NCBI GenBank assembly: GCA_003427395.1
Contig: BFEA01000554.1
Coordinates: 691,803 to 755,802 of the forward strand
DNA: 64,000 nt
Direction: 5' to 3'
Origin: Chara braunii
Taxonomy: Eukaryota; Streptophyta; Charophyceae; Charales; Characeae
Below are positions 1 through 12,219 of this stretch, in pieces. Position 1 is the first letter of the stretch. The number at the start of each line of letters is the position of its first letter. Under the pieces are notes generated by a model. That model was not told where the DNA came from. It did not search any database and saw only the letters and a list, made by a program, of their open reading frames with translations. A program made the translations under genes and the position numbers.

Positions 1-48
1 GTGTGTATCATGCCTAACAGATGTTGTCATGTTGCCCTGTGATTTCAG

Positions 49-627
49 ATTGCATATTTTGCTTGGGAAGAGATGAGCACGCATGGTGAAAGAAGGGCGC
101 TTCTGGAGAATTGCTTATTGCCTTTGCTTCCTCCATCGCCAATTGAACCGGGACAATCTCGCACAGCTGCGACAGGTGTCGGCGGAAGCTACTGCTCGAT
201 AACGCCGGGTGTGTGGGTTACTCTATCTCCCATTCACAGACAATTGCATGAAAAGATCTACAAAGCTGCCGTCGAGAACAGCAATCGGGATGATAGACAA
301 GGTGAAATCACAGGTGACGGAGGAGCAGCAGCCGTAGCACATGATACGCCACTGGCCAATCAAGGGGATGAAGCCATCAAAGGCAACACACTCAGGACAT
401 CGAAGAGCAGCAACTTCAATGAGTCTGAGAATCCCAACGCACGCGACGACGTGCAGCCAAAGGAGAGGGAGACTAATCTGAAGGAGAAGGGGGACCTCGA
501 AAGGCGAGTTGGAGTGCTTGGGGCAGCTGGCATAAACCTGGGTGCTCCTGGAGGGAGGCTGAAGATGCTTCGGGACACTGCAGTTAGGAGAGGGCTAGAG
601 GGGAATAATGCGGCGACAAAGGGCTAG
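49..627 (+). CDS. Terminal exon of an unrecognised protein gene (5' part outside the window)
   Basis: An open frame begins right after a good splice acceptor (pyrimidine-rich stretch ending in TTTCAG at 43-48). It runs in frame from 49 (starting IAYFAWEEM) to a TAG at 625-627, 192 codons. The first ~80 residues look like a folded C-terminal segment: an AYFAWEEM start, a leucine-rich stretch, then GSYCSITPGVWVTLSP and a charged helix. The last ~100 residues are hydrophilic and Asn/Gly/Lys/Glu-rich, probably disordered. The Met at 73 is unlikely to be the true start because the frame is open back to the acceptor. I do not recognise the family. The stop lies inside the second copy of a 29 bp tandem duplication. 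Exon status is inferred from the acceptor, frame and composition. Confidence 0.5.
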   Translation: MAYFAWEEMSTHGERRALLENCLLPLLPPSPIEPGQSRTAATGVGGSYCSITPGVWVTLSPIHRQLHEKIYKAAVENSNRDDRQGEITGDGGAAAVAHDTPLANQGDEAIKGNTLRTSKSSNFNESENPNARDDVQPKERETNLKEKGDLERRVGVLGAAGINLGAPGGRLKMLRDTAVRRGLEGNNAATKG

Positions 628-649
628 AGGGGAATAATGTGGCGGCAAA
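592..649 (+). repeat. 29 bp tandem duplication spanning the stop codon
   Basis: Two adjacent copies (592-620 and 621-649) begin GGGCTAGAGGGGAATAATG and differ at a few bases. As 29 is not a multiple of three, the same bases read GLEGNNAATK in copy 1, while copy 2 is entered in another frame and immediately gives GGC TAG. The duplication therefore supplies the present stop. Confidence 0.85.
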
Positions 650-975
650 AGAGTAGTGTCGTCAGCGACGACAATTGCGCCGTGCTCTGGCTGTTCTCCA
701 TGTGCTGTGTGCATTGTGATGGCAGTGCACCAAAGCTTCCATTCATCTGTACATACATATGTTAAGTAGACGTGCTGATCTACACCCGACACATCAGGTC
801 CATTTATTTCAGCAAAAGAGTATGTTGAGGACAAAGAGGATTTTGAAGGGGGGCTTGTGCCAAAAAATTAGGGACCCACCAACCTCTACGGCGCTACAGC
901 ACCGATGTTCATTCCGTCTGCAAAGGATCATTATTGATAGAAGTTCACATCACTCGCTTTCTTGTACAATGATTC

Positions 976-981
976 AATAAA
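976..981 (+). promoter_or_regulatory. Candidate polyadenylation signal AATAAA
   Basis: A canonical AATAAA lies about 350 bases downstream of the stop at 627, on the same strand. It is plausible as the 3' end signal of the first gene, but the motif is common by chance. Confidence 0.3.
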
Positions 982-999
982 CGGTGCGGTGGGAAGGAC

Positions 1000-1610
1000 T
1001 GCTAGATCGGGAAAAGCTGTGTGGCAACCCTCCTTACGGTAAAAGCATCCACGTCACTTTCAGCGGATATTTGTCAACTGCATGGTTTATTGCATGCACG
1101 AGCTGCATTCCTTGAGATGTGAAAGAAAGCATACGCCCATGCCAATGACCTGCTGCATTTGAAAGAGTTTTGAATGGTTTATCTCAGCTCTCCTTCAAAT
1201 GACGAAAGTCAAAAGCAATGCCAACGCGAATGCAAAGTGTGTCACAAGGTACCACCCCGTCAACAGGAATGGCCGCAGACTTTACAGTTTGATGATGCAC
1301 AGATTGAAGGCCAGTCCCCAACTCCCGTCTTCATGATTTGGTAATAGCAATGGAATTTGCAAAATAAAAAAAGACGGAGAGGTGTGGTACGTGAAGAGAA
1401 CTTAGAGAAGCCATCCCTAGTACAAGAGGGATGGGTCAACCTATGGTGGACCGGTTGTCATGCCAGTGGCATTGCCGGGTAGCTACGTTGGTATGGGAGA
1501 ACCACTGAAAGCATATAAGCGGGAAACCCCTCTTGAAAAAAGTTATCATACAAAGTGAAAGACCATCCATGTGGCAGTGGACTGTCACCTAAGCAGCGTA
1601 TTCAGACAGA

Positions 1611-1642
<32 letters not shown>

Positions 1643-2900
1643 ACATGAATCACGATATTGGGAGTTCACCCCATTCACTTGATATACACCATACCATATT
1701 TAGGATGGAGTTTTTGACTCCTGATTGTACCGTTTGCAAAGAAAAGATTCGAAGTTGTTCAGCAAGGAGTGGAGCAAAAGCATCTAACATCCCAAACCCA
1801 AGAGTTTGAATTTTGCTGCGTACATTTTGGCCAGAGAGTGACGTAAAATATACGCAAGTGCTTACGAATATCCCAAACCCAAAAGGTTCCCCACATAGAT
1901 AACAACTCAAAGAGAACCGTACCCACTTTGCCATTTGCCTCAGCTTGTCCATATCTCTGGATGCAGTATGGGTTTTGTGCCTCTCCCCACTCCTGGAAAA
2001 AGGCACAGTAGGACATCTGTTATATTACGCTTTTGTATCCAGTATTTTACTTGACATTGAACCACTGCTACCTCGCGCACACATTTTTCTTCGCGACGGT
2101 CATTACCACACTATGAATGTCAGGGGTTGGGCTATCAGAGCAAAATGGCTGTCAGCATCACTTCAACAAACACCCGCAGCAGTTAGTTTTTTTTTGGGTG
2201 CGCACTAAGCTGGCCGTTTCCAAATTTCCAGGTTCGGAAAAATGTCAGAAAAATGTCCGCCAAAGATACTGGCGGTGTCATTGTGACCCATGCCGTGTGG
2301 CCCAAGCCTGTGATTTTTTGGCGAGAGGGTCAATTGTAAGACACAGAAAAACACGAGCAGCGAGGTTATGTACTGCTGGTTAATTGTACTTGGTCAATTG
2401 TAATTCTAGAGTTCGTCCACCAGCGAGAGGGTCAATTGTAATTCTGGAGTTCTTCCACCAGCGAGGTTATGTACTGCTCTTCAACCAGAGAGAGAGAGAG
2501 AATGGTTGCTGGGCATATAGCCTCTGAGGATCCTACTCGTAATCAACGATTCCAAATATTCAACGCCATGACAATTGAATTACAACTTTGGTTTAAATAA
2601 TTTTTCCCAATATTCAATTTACTTGGAATTGATTTCTGAAATTTTGATCGTGAATTCTCTCGATATATATTATATATATATATATATATAACTTGAAGAA
2701 GGCTCTATTTCTTTCTTTTCCCTATGATACATATGTATAGTACCTAAATTGTATTCGAATTTTTGCTACTCCACCCTGTAGCGATTCATGATTGCACATC
2801 GGCAAAATCCCCTATGTTCAAAATCAAATATTACTTGTGAAACCCACATCGACAGAGATTCCCACGCTGTTTTTTTTTTTTTTGTAACTAGTAAACAGCC
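1000..2900. other. No gene seen; microsatellites and short direct repeats
   Basis: No supportable coding frame. It holds a (GT)n tract at about 1615-1642, a (TA)n tract at 2662-2691 and two pairs of direct repeats at 2385-2480: GGTCAATTGTAATTCT plus flank, and GCGAGGTTATGTACTGCT. A 29-base word at about 2739-2767 recurs near 12220-12248. Confidence 0.6.
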
Positions 2901-2946
2901 AAAGAANAAAAAAAAAAAAAAAACAAACAAACAAACAAACAAACAA
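2870..2946. repeat. Poly-T, poly-A and (CAAA)n low-complexity block with one N
   Basis: A run of T is followed by an A run containing a single N at 2907 and then about six CAAA units. The N marks an uncertain homopolymer in the assembly. Confidence 0.85.
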
Positions 2947-3109
2947 GATTAACAACGCCGAAAAGTATAACAAAGGACATTCAACTGTTGATTACCATGC
3001 ATCAGCAATCGGGCTCAGTGGGAATTGAAAATCGTCGAGGCAAGGGCGCAATTGCCGAATCGGATGCATTGAGAGCACCCCAGCGTACAACAATTGCTCT
3101 CTAGTACTA

Positions 3110-3660
3110 AACGGCCAAAACCCCGGTGGGTAGTACTAAACGGCCAAATCACCAGTGGATACTATATATTTTTTAGAACAGGAAACCTTGATATCTTGCA
3201 GCTCTCGCCATTGCCGCACCACATCCCTCGATGATTTAATGCCGAGGCAACACCATCATTGAAACCATTCGACTGTGAACTGGACAGCACTTCAGCAGTT
3301 TCAGCACTGCACAGCACTTCAGCAGCCAAGGGGGCAGAGCTTCAGCAGCCAAAGGATGCATCATAATCATTTGTGACAGAGCATACAATAGTCAGGAAGG
3401 AACTCAATCACCCTGCAAACTGTGAACACCCACTGGCCGACCACATGGAGCAATTGCTTATAGGGACGAGAATTTGGGACGAGAACTTGCCAAAGTTGAC
3501 AAAACGTCAGTTTCTTTTACCCCCTCCAAGGGACCCCGCCTGCGCACTCGCCGTACACCAAACCTATCCAAAGCAACAGCTTAACATACCAGCTGCATGC
3601 TTAAAATACCAAACCTGTGCAAAGCAGCAGCTTAACGTACCTGGACAGGGGACCACTGGT
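3110..3660. repeat. Local short duplications
   Basis: TAGTACTAAACGGCCAAA occurs twice at 3110-3150. GCACTTCAGCAG-type words recur at 3285-3350. A ~63 bp unit (ACCAAACCTRTSCAAAGCARC core) is duplicated at about 3555-3645. No coding function is supported. Confidence 0.6.
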
Positions 3661-3785
3661 TTGAACACTCAACCCTTCAACCCGCTCCCGGCATGATCCC
3701 ATTATTAATTTTCAGGACATCTTATTAACCCTTAAACCAGGACAGAGTGACTGAATTTCCTTTCTAATGTTTTCAGAGCTGGCTA

Positions 3786-3880
3786 CCTTCTTCCCCCCGA
3801 ATACAACGTACGGTCATTATTGCTGTATTTGGGGCCGCTTTCGGTCTAAGTGCAGTTATAACTTTTGAATGACCGGCTGT
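3786..3880. mobile_element. MITE of the TA-flanked family, left arm only
   Basis: It starts after TA (3784-3785) with CCTTCTTCCCCCCGAATAC and continues with the family's CGTACGGTCATTATTGCTG arm. The matching right arm is degenerate; only a GAATGACCGG-like remnant remains near 3870. Confidence 0.6.
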
Positions 3881-3943
3881 AGCCAGGGGACGAACGTAGT
3901 CTTTGTCAAAGCGAACGTGGCATTATTGCTGTATTTGGGGCTA

Positions 3944-4024
3944 CCTTCTTCCCCCAATAGAGTGTACAATCATTTTTCACTGCATTTGGACTGAAAGGTG
4001 ATTCACGTACGATGACTTTACTCG
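3944..4024. mobile_element. Second degenerate MITE copy, left arm
   Basis: It starts after TA (3942-3943) with CCTTCTTCCCCCAATAG and keeps the internal word CATTTGGACTGAAAG that is also in the copy at 7833. The bases just before it (ATTATTGCTGTATTTGGGG) duplicate part of the neighbouring copy at 3786, so this pair arose by local duplication or nested insertion. Confidence 0.5.
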
Positions 4025-4936
4025 GTTTTCCCTCCTCGTGATTCTGATTTCCCCCTCTTCCCCTTCCTTTCATTTCTTCTCCATTTCCCAAGAATTTTCG
4101 GAGAATTGCTCACAAGAGCCACAATGATGATTTCTGTTCAGCTCAGGCTATCAGCTAAACCTGTCAGGCTATCAGCCCTCCTTTTCTCCCCTTTACGGTT
4201 AACAAACTTCATATAATTCCTTTGGTGAGGTGTATTTTATTTGAGTCTAGTGGGGTGTCGGGAGTTCAATAAGACCGCTCAACTTGCTGCCCATTTCACT
4301 TGTACAGACATACGCGCATACACCACACCCGCACACAATTCCACAATGCAAAAAGGGCGTATTCAGCTAACCTTTCAGTCTAGGTACAGCAATAGTGACT
4401 GTACATAGTGAGGTACCAAGGGCAGTGTCTTGGTCTTTCCTAATGTCACTACACTCTCAAGTTGCTGCCCTTGCAAACCGTGCGATAGGAAGTGCCTCCT
4501 CATCAGGCACAACTACATACTTAGGACAGGGTACTTCATTCCAACGGCGGCCCAACGAGACCACTAACACACTTCAGCCTCTGGAAGTGCAAGTGCCTCC
4601 TTAGGACAACCTGAAGGTACTTCGTTCCTGCGTCGGCCCGACGCAAGCACTAACACACTAATACAAGGGTAAGGAGGCGGTAAAGACCCATCTAAGACCA
4701 CGGTAAGGCGGCAGTAAGAACCCAGGTAAAGCCCGGGCACAGCGAAAGGCCATTATGTCGTGGTGGTGAGGGGAATCCCAAACCATATCTGTTTTCAGGC
4801 ACCTAGGTAATAACGGACTTGAACTGCTGGCTCTCAGGACGAAACATACCCAGCCCTCCCTTGGGCTCTTTTAGAAATTTGAACAGCGCTCAGTTTGCCC
4901 AACCACAGCGCAGTATGGGACAGACAAGGAACAGTC
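4025..4936. other. No gene seen; short direct repeats
   Basis: Noncoding as far as I can tell. About 4485-4660 holds a diverged direct duplication (GAAGTGCCTCC, TTAGGACA, GGTACTTCRTTCC and CACTAACACACT in the same order). GTAAGGAGGCGGTAAGA-like words repeat at 4668-4720. Confidence 0.5.
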
Positions 4937-4939
4937 CTA

Positions 4940-5044
4940 CCTCCTTCCCCCGAATATAACGTACGATCATTATGGCTGCATCTAGACAAAAAGACGCCTC
5001 GAATACAGCTACAATGACCGTACGTTGTATTCGGGGGAAGAAGG
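4940..5044. mobile_element. Full-length 105 bp MITE with TA target duplication
   Basis: TA at 4938-4939 and 5045-5046 flanks a 105 bp element. Its two 41-base arms are inverted copies agreeing at about 35 positions (CCTNCTTCCCCCGAATAYAA and onward). Only ~23 bp separate the arms, so the element can fold into one long hairpin. There is no coding capacity. TA duplication with short CNNTCTTC ends fits a nonautonomous Tc1/mariner-type element; the superfamily is inferred. Confidence 0.88.
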
Positions 5045-5148
5045 TAGATGCAAGGCTGAGTATCAGTACAACATGTCTTAGTCAGAAGGGACCTTCGAAT
5101 GTCTACCTGCTATCCGAGAGTCTAGCCCACGCATGGTTTCTGTTCTTC

Positions 5149-5149
<1 letters not shown>

Positions 5150-5223
<74 letters not shown>

Positions 5224-5267
5224 TTTGGAGAGGACGAGGTTAGTTTGATGGGGGGGGGGGGGGGGGG
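5150..5267. repeat. 72-base A tract followed by an 18-base G tract
   Basis: A tract at 5150-5221, then 28 mixed bases, then G tract at 5250-5267. It could be a retroposition tail expanded by slippage or an assembly artefact. Any protein read across it is just poly-Lys or poly-Phe. Confidence 0.9.
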
Positions 5268-5633
5268 ACGGGTACTCTTTCACGAGTGTAAGCTGCAGAA
5301 ACCTCAAAAGCCATGACTGGCATTCTAATCTTCTTGTACTTCCACCTTCCGGGGGTAGGGGCGAGGGGAACACGGGAGTTTTTGTACAGGAAAGGGCTCA
5401 GCAAAGCAGCATTTTTCGGGGATAAAACATAATTGTAATAATAATAATAATAAAATCCAAGCCTTGACCAGTACATCTCCAGATGTATGTGACACCAATC
5501 ATGGCAGTGCACTGCCTTCGCCAATGGTTCCATCACACACACACAAAAAAAAAAAAAAAAAACATAATTAGCAACTACGGCCCTGAAAGCACTGCTCTTC
5601 CTTCACCACACAACGCTCTTAAACCACTGCAGT

Positions 5634-5930
5634 ACTTCCTAAAGTTGTGCCCGTTAACGCCACACATTTTATGAAACGTACAGCCACTACAGGAGAGCCC
5701 AAATTCATCCAACTAGAAACATTTCTACGCGATTTTTTTCCGCAGCCGATAGCTGGACCAAGTACTGGTGGTATAAAGCACTTTTACTTCCTAAAGTCGT
5801 GCCCCTCAACGCTACACGATTTTAGAAAACGTACAGGCCACTACAGGAGCGGCCAAATTCATCCAACTAGAAACGTTTCTACTCTATTTTTTTTCTGTGG
5901 TCGATAGCTGGGCCAAGTACTGATGGTTGT
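5634..5930. repeat. Tandem duplication, period about 152 bp
   Basis: Copy 1 starts at 5634 and copy 2 at 5786, both with ACTTCCTAAAGT. They share AAATTCATCCAACTAGAAAC and GATAGCTGG-CCAAGTACTG in order, with scattered substitutions. No coding content. Confidence 0.8.
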
Positions 5931-7230
5931 GATGTGCATGCTGATGTGACACTCGGGAGCCGTTCTCGCAAAACCAGGGGCAATGTTTCACAGAACAGGC
6001 ATCCTGACAGAACCTCCTCGCATGCAACCTGCTCTGCCTGGACGGATGTGCGCCACGAAATGGGGCCGGGATACTTCCGCATGCACCCCGTGCATATTCA
6101 AATTTTGAACAAACACTACGAGCAATTGGAAGCGCCATAACACTGGTACCCTATGAAGAACTGTCCTATACACCAGTCCTGCCACTAGTAGCCAGATGTA
6201 CATCTCGAAGACTACGGAAAAATTGCACAGCTCTCGGCGGAAAGAGTTTTAGACTGCTTAAATAACCCAGGTTGTTCCATGTATCTGAACGGAAAAATCG
6301 GTCAGGAGGATGACATCATCAAAGATCTGTGGCCAAGTAAATGATCAAGAAAACCGTCAACCAGCTATCTCCAGATCTCCACGTATCTGAACGGTACTGC
6401 GCCTCCGCCTGCGAACCTGATGGGGAATGAGCAGCACGCACTTCTATCTTCTAGAAATTTGCAGCCACGATAGGTACAACCTTTGATCCTGCCAGCAAAA
6501 GGGATGGATGTCCCGCCCTTTCATAGTAACAAATAAATACTCAAATAAAATACACATCACCAAAAGAAGCGCATGATATCTCCCTCCTACCAGCAGAAGG
6601 GATGCATGTTCCATCATTACATAATAACAAACAGAAACTCAAACATAATAACAAACAGAAACTCAAATACAATACACGTCACCAAAGGAATGGCATGAAA
6701 TATGCTAACTTGTTCTCGTCGAGGCCTCATTTCTTGCTCTTTTTCTCAAGTTTCTTGGATCGTTCACCAATTTCTTTGTTGTCTTTCTTTCCCTGAGTTA
6801 TGACAGCTGAGGTAGCAGAAGATGACTCCCATTTAATCAGCCGAAGAATCTATGGTAGGAGCAGCTGAAGAACATACGGCGCGGCCCAGTAACGAGCTGC
6901 TGAAGAATCTACATCCAATCGCTCACTGGCACGTGTCCCTGACTCCCTGCGGCCCCCAATGAATGCACACCACCATCCTATTCAATTTTTGAGTAGAAAG
7001 GTCACACAGATACACTCGAGTCCAAGGCGCCATCCTCTAAAGCTTTCGCCTCCATAAACTCAAAGCTACCCGCTCGTCTCCAATTGCACGAGGGGTAGGC
7101 TTGCCCCTCATTACCTAGCTACCGGGGGCGCATACAGCGTGGCAATAACCCATTCTGTCCATACACCATGGCCATAACCCATCCCGTCTGTATTACGATC
7201 GCTACCTAACTCAACCCACGCCCATGGGTC
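5931..7230. other. No gene seen; one diverged duplication
   Basis: The block at 6489-6573 is repeated at 6590-6696 (CAGMARAAGGGATGSATGT, AATACACRTCACCAAARGAA). The second copy has an extra internal duplication of AACAAACAGAAACTCAAA. The rest shows no exon-like frame. Confidence 0.5.
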
Positions 7231-7512
7231 ACTGTAGTGGTCAATAATTTCCAAGTTCAAATCACTCCATCGTCAAAAAAAAAAAACCTCCATCGTATTA
7301 GGATCGCTACCCCGACCATTTGCCGGTGCCGCACCCTCGATCGTTCATACCTGGCCATAAACTCGACTTTGCAACAACAGGCTTTTTGTCCTCCTGCCCC
7401 CCACCTCTGCTCATTCTACTCCATAAGCCATTCTACCGTCCACCAGCCAGCTCCAGAGCCCCTATCATCATGGCAAGACCTCTGGAAACAGAGGCATGCA
7501 GAGGTTAACTAG

Positions 7513-8110
7513 GGTAGCTGGCAATTTATTGTAGCAGGGGCACGCAGGGGGGCTATATGGGGAATGTATACAGATGATGACATGTTGAGTGAGCAGGCTT
7601 GGGAGAGAGATGGATGCAAAAACTTCAACATGTCTGATTCACATTGTTGCCCTCGTGCTGCTCCACAATTCCTATCATCAGGGCAGACCTCTGTAAACAG
7701 AATATATCACCATCACCGCTCTTTGTTGGCCAAATTGACCAGATACACCAGGCTACAATGACCAGATACACCAGGCTACAATGACCAGGTACAAGTTCAA
7801 AAGTCGTGTCTAATGCAGAGATTACCGAACTACCATCTTCACCCGAATAGAACGTCCGGTCATCATCGCTGAATCTGGACTGAAAGTTGGGCCAAATGCA
7901 GCTATAATGACCGGGCGTTCTATTCGGGTGAAGACAGTAGGTAGGAAGCTGGCAATTTGTTGTAATAACTGGGGCATGCAGGGGCCCATCTGGGGTTACA
8001 GATGGATGTCATGTTCAGTGAGAGCATGCTTAGGAGAGTGAGAGATGGTTCCAAAAACTTCAACATGTCCGATTGCCATTTGTTGCCCTCGTGCAGATCC
8101 ATCAAAGAAA
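7513..8110. repeat. Segmental duplication with a MITE between the copies
   Basis: 7513-7665 and 7950-8095 are diverged copies sharing AGCTGGCAATTT, GAGAGATGG, AAAAACTTCAACATGTC and TTGTTGCCCTCGTGC in order. The 7833-7937 MITE lies immediately left of the second copy. A 23 bp unit (TGACCAGATACACCAGGCTA core) is tandemly repeated at 7736-7795. Confidence 0.75.
7833..7937. mobile_element. Full-length 105 bp MITE with TA target duplication
   Basis: TA at 7831-7832 and 7938-7939 flanks 105 bp with inverted arms CCATCTTCACCCGAATAGAA and, on the other strand, CTGTCTTCACCCGAATAGAA. The arms pair for about 40 bases. It is the same family and length as the copies at 4940 and 46716. Confidence 0.9.
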
Positions 8111-9301
8111 AAAAAAAAAAAAAGAGCTGGACTTGCCAAAAAGGAAAGGAAGACACATCTTCAGGAAAACTCTTCACGTAATCCAATGCAGAGTCGCGAC
8201 ATTGTTGCCCTCTTGCAATATGTCTGATTGCCATTTTTGCCCTCTTGCAACTGCTTTTACTATGCATGTCACGACAGCGCGTTGTTTTTGTCATATCAGC
8301 AGTGTCACAAATTCATTGTCGTCTTTTTTTCATTCCGTTGTCTTGTTCAAAGTCATCCTGCTGTTCACAATCGATCTCCGGTTTGTAATTGCTCTGGTCC
8401 ATGGATGTACAACAGTGTCGCGAATTCATTCTCGTCCGTTCACATTCAAGATCCACGAGTTTTTTTTACTTTCACAGGAAGAGCGGCCTGGCTTTTCAAC
8501 GGAAAGACATCGAGGGCATTCAGGTCAGATGCAATGTATTGTCCTGCTTTTCAATGTATTCTCATTGATATGCTTCCACGGAGGGGCAACATGCTGCTGC
8601 AATGTCCTGTCCTCTCTCTTTCGTACGCCTCTCATCCTCCTCTCCTGGCTTCTCCACCCGCACGCGCCCCCCCCAGCCCCCCCCCCCTCCCTTTCATGTA
8701 TCCTACTTTTCTCCCCCTCTCCTCCTCCAATTTTCACCTTTTCTCCTCTGCCACATTAGCTGACCATCTCCACACAGACACAGGTCTCCCTAACTCTAAG
8801 CAATCATCCTTTGCTCTCTGCCACGTCAGCACATGAATTGAAGCCATTTCCTCCGCCTCAACTGTACTCGCGCAGCAAGTTTCAGGGGTCACTCTACTGA
8901 AGCAAATGCCTGAGGGCGCCAGCCAGAAGAACAAAACCACCGCCGGTTAGCTCTTTAATTGGCGCACTGCGAGCTCCGAGGCTCAGCAAGGGAAAGGTCA
9001 GTAAGTACCGGCGGCTTAATAAAACACACTCTATGATCCCTCTTCTCCACCTGGCATGGCAAAATTCCTTCCGTCTTCCAATCCACATCGAGATGTCTCC
9101 ACCTCTGATAATGACATTCCCCCCATTTGTTATGCTCAGAAACTAACTCCCATCAGGTTTTCCTCATCCACCCTCTGCATACCCTTCTCTCCTCCATGGC
9201 CTCCCACACCCTCCCCTTCTCTTACGGTCTCCTCCTTGAGCACCTTTTTCCTCTACCTTTCATTCTGTGCCCTAACCTCCTCTCCGAGTTCACCATCCTT
9301 T

Positions 9302-9304
<3 letters not shown>
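8111..9304. other. No gene seen; pyrimidine-rich stretch
   Basis: Pyrimidine-biased sequence opens long overlapping frames (to 228 codons) rich in Cys/Ser/Phe/Pro. None shows a domain, a splice framework or a consistent frame, so I do not call them genes. C-rich runs lie at 8660-8690. Confidence 0.5.

Positions 9305-9358
<54 letters not shown>
9305..9358. repeat. (CT)n microsatellite followed by (GT)n
   Basis: Uninterrupted CT repeat to 9350, then GTGTGTGT. Confidence 0.95.
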
Positions 9359-10750
9359 CCTCCCCGTGCACCAGGGCAGTAGTGCATCTCTTTCTCCGAA
9401 GTCTGAGCTCCGACTCTCTGAGAGTACGGTCACTTTCCTACGACATTGCAAACACAATATTCCGGCATTTGCCTGAAATAGCAGGCATCACTCAGCCACT
9501 CGTAAGGGAGCCGAACCAGCGCGTTTCTGACAAGGATGGGTTAACAGCGCAGAAATGACCCAACCAACCTTGCACGTTCTCAAGAAGTTGCCTTGATATA
9601 ATCCTTCTCCCGATATTTGTTTTCCCATGTGTCCACTTGGAGCAAAAGAAACCACAGCTGTTCGGTTGCCTTGATATGATCCTTCTCCCGATATTTGCTT
9701 TTCCCATGTGTCTACCGTTACGGTTGCTTGCCAACACCTAATTCCATCTGCGAATGGGAGTGCTTCCCAACACCTCCCTTCCCCAGCTTTTGATAATCTA
9801 CTTAATAGCGTAAAGTCGTCTTGAAAACTTCAAAATTGCTCTATCAGACTATGACAAACAAGCCTGTCGGAATTCCTGCTTGACCTTCCCAAACCCCTGC
9901 ATGCCGGGTTCCAATGCCCCCCTCCTGCATGACCCCTCTTCCAGGCTAATGTGCTAGGAAACAGGGCGTAATACCAAGTAAACATTGCTGTCCTCTAGAA
10001 TTGGATCAGATTTTGATTGTACCAAGCAGCCAGTAAACTTGGAACTTCGCAGTGTCAAGTGTGTCCCAATTGCTGTCCAATTCTAGAAATGTCCCTCTTG
10101 CAGGCTCCATTACTGTCCTCTAGACATGTCCTCTAGAAAACAGGGTGTAATACTTCCGGCCCTTGACTACTCATCTCCTGCATCGCGATAGCCAGTTAGC
10201 TTCTTGTTTGGAAAACTTTGCCTGGGAACCCGTTACACAGCCTGACTTGCGAGATCACAAGAGGCCATACCACCCGCCGCTTTCTTGATGCTGCAATGCA
10301 ATGGTCCGGGAGACACAGTTATATTCTCAGCGTGCTTTGTGTCATGCACACTGACCTGCAGAGTTGCTGTCCTCTGAGAGCTCTGCACTTTTCTGAAAAA
10401 CAAATCTCGTTTACTCCGATTGCTCAGTTTTTTTATTGTGTTCTGTGTCTTGTCACCGTATGCATTTGCTCAGCCGATGTTGTTTGAATGCCATGTGCTA
10501 GACTGCTCTGCTCTGCTCTGCTCTCTCTCTCTCTCTCTCTCTCATTTGGAGGCTGGGTGCATGATGGGAAGGCGAACAACAGCTGGGGTGGGTGGGGGCA
10601 GGATGCAAGTGCCCATTTCAAATCGGGCGAGTGATTGATATTTTCATTTCCACCGACATACCTCCACTGCAGGCCGGACAGTCTTCACATGCCAGCCCCC
10701 TCTCTCTCTGCTGCACTCCATTGTTCGGAGTTCGTCATTCCCCCATGCAT

Positions 10751-10822
<72 letters not shown>

Positions 10823-12215
10823 GGCCACTAACACCCATCCAAACACACACGACATGAGTGGCCTTCCTTTCCCCACTCTCTATTCTGCATGGGCCTGACA
10901 TCAACCCCATATTTCCAGGTGGTCATGCATAGCGGTTGGTTCATACCCTGTGGTAGTGCTACTACCTGTGCAGCTGCCTGCGTTGATCCCACGACCCGAG
11001 TGTTGAACCTTCTCCTGTGAGAATACGGAATCCTTATTATCAGACACATCCACTGTTCCCGGGCTCCCATGCGGCAAACAACATTCAGACATAGGGTATG
11101 GTTAGAGCATTGCATACATAGGCTAACCATCCACATTACTTTCAGTAGTTCTAACCAGCATTGGCCCACCTGTCCCACTGGCCCATAACCGTCGCCCCCT
11201 GCGTTGGCCATACAGTTTAGCCGCTCCGCTCATAACATGGTGCAACCGATGGCCAACCATGAGAAGGCACATTTGGCACCACCGATCCGCATGTCATGGT
11301 GCCACTCACTCCCATTTCACAGCCATGCTGAATAGGAGACATGTTTGGCACCAACGATCCCCATGTCATTGCACCCTGCATGCCCATGTCACAGCCACGC
11401 TCAATCCCATCTCACAGTACTGCTTGCAGTTCCTACAGTCGGCCCCGTTGCTTCCCCGCTACACAACTAGCCAACCAAGACAGGTGAGTCCATCACAGAA
11501 TATGAGCACAAGTATGTTTCCACACCCTTCGGTGCAATTGTTGTCTCCTTCTCCAATACCACCGCACGGGGATGCCCGAGTTAAGTAAGGCTTGATGGAT
11601 TGGACTGCATGCACCACTGCACGCACCGCTGGCAAGCATTCTCCAGGATAAGTCCCAAATTGCACTGTTCACCACCCGGAGGGGGGGTTTCCTCCATTGT
11701 GTGACATCCACAGATGAACCGGGCAAGTGCCCTCCAGGATGACAACTAATAATAGTAGCGGCAAGGCGCACTGCACATTGCACATGCAGAACGTGCACTC
11801 AGTACATCACAAGAGCAAATACATGAAATAAAGTTCAGTGGAGGGGACAGGGAGGCAGAAACGGAGTTCCTCCTACACACCCAAAATAAGGAGCGGGCTG
11901 CGCCGGAGGCCCGAATTCCTTTCGGGATCTTTCAGGTGAGATACAGTCATAACGAGGATGGCTATATTGTACTCTGGCCCTATTTCTGGCAGTAGAGTTC
12001 GCCAGACCACAACCGCATTACGACTATCGTGGACATGGAAGATCCGTTATAGATGCACTCACAGATCATCGGATATGTTGCTTTATGATCCCTCCGACAA
12101 CCATTGAAATTGGAAACATACTGGGGTGTACTCATGCAACCATCTTAACCTGAAAAAAAAACGTACGTACATTATTTTCAACTTAGGTACATTATATTAA
12201 AAAATACAACATACG
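9359..12215. other. No gene seen; tandem duplications and microsatellites
   Basis: A ~78 bp duplication at 9585-9715 shares TTGCCTTGATAT-ATCCTTCTCCCGATATTTG. CTCTG and CT tracts lie at 10504-10543. A compound (TC)n(AC)n tract occupies 10752-10822. A ~77 bp duplication at 11262-11410 shares TTTGGCACCA-CGATCC and CACAGCCA. The block 10008-10080 recurs at 25972-26043. No exon is supportable. Confidence 0.55.
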
Positions 12216-12219
12216 GTTA

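Noticed and set aside
5122-5373. Frames with poly-Lys or poly-Phe tracts
   Set aside because: They are direct readings of the 72-base A tract.
8073-8836. Overlapping 228- and 202-codon plus-strand frames
   Set aside because: Both lie in pyrimidine-rich DNA in different frames, with low-complexity Ser/Phe/Pro content and no recognisable domain.
10592-10898. Frames over (TC)n(AC)n giving Ser-Leu and Thr-His runs
   Set aside because: Pure microsatellite translation.
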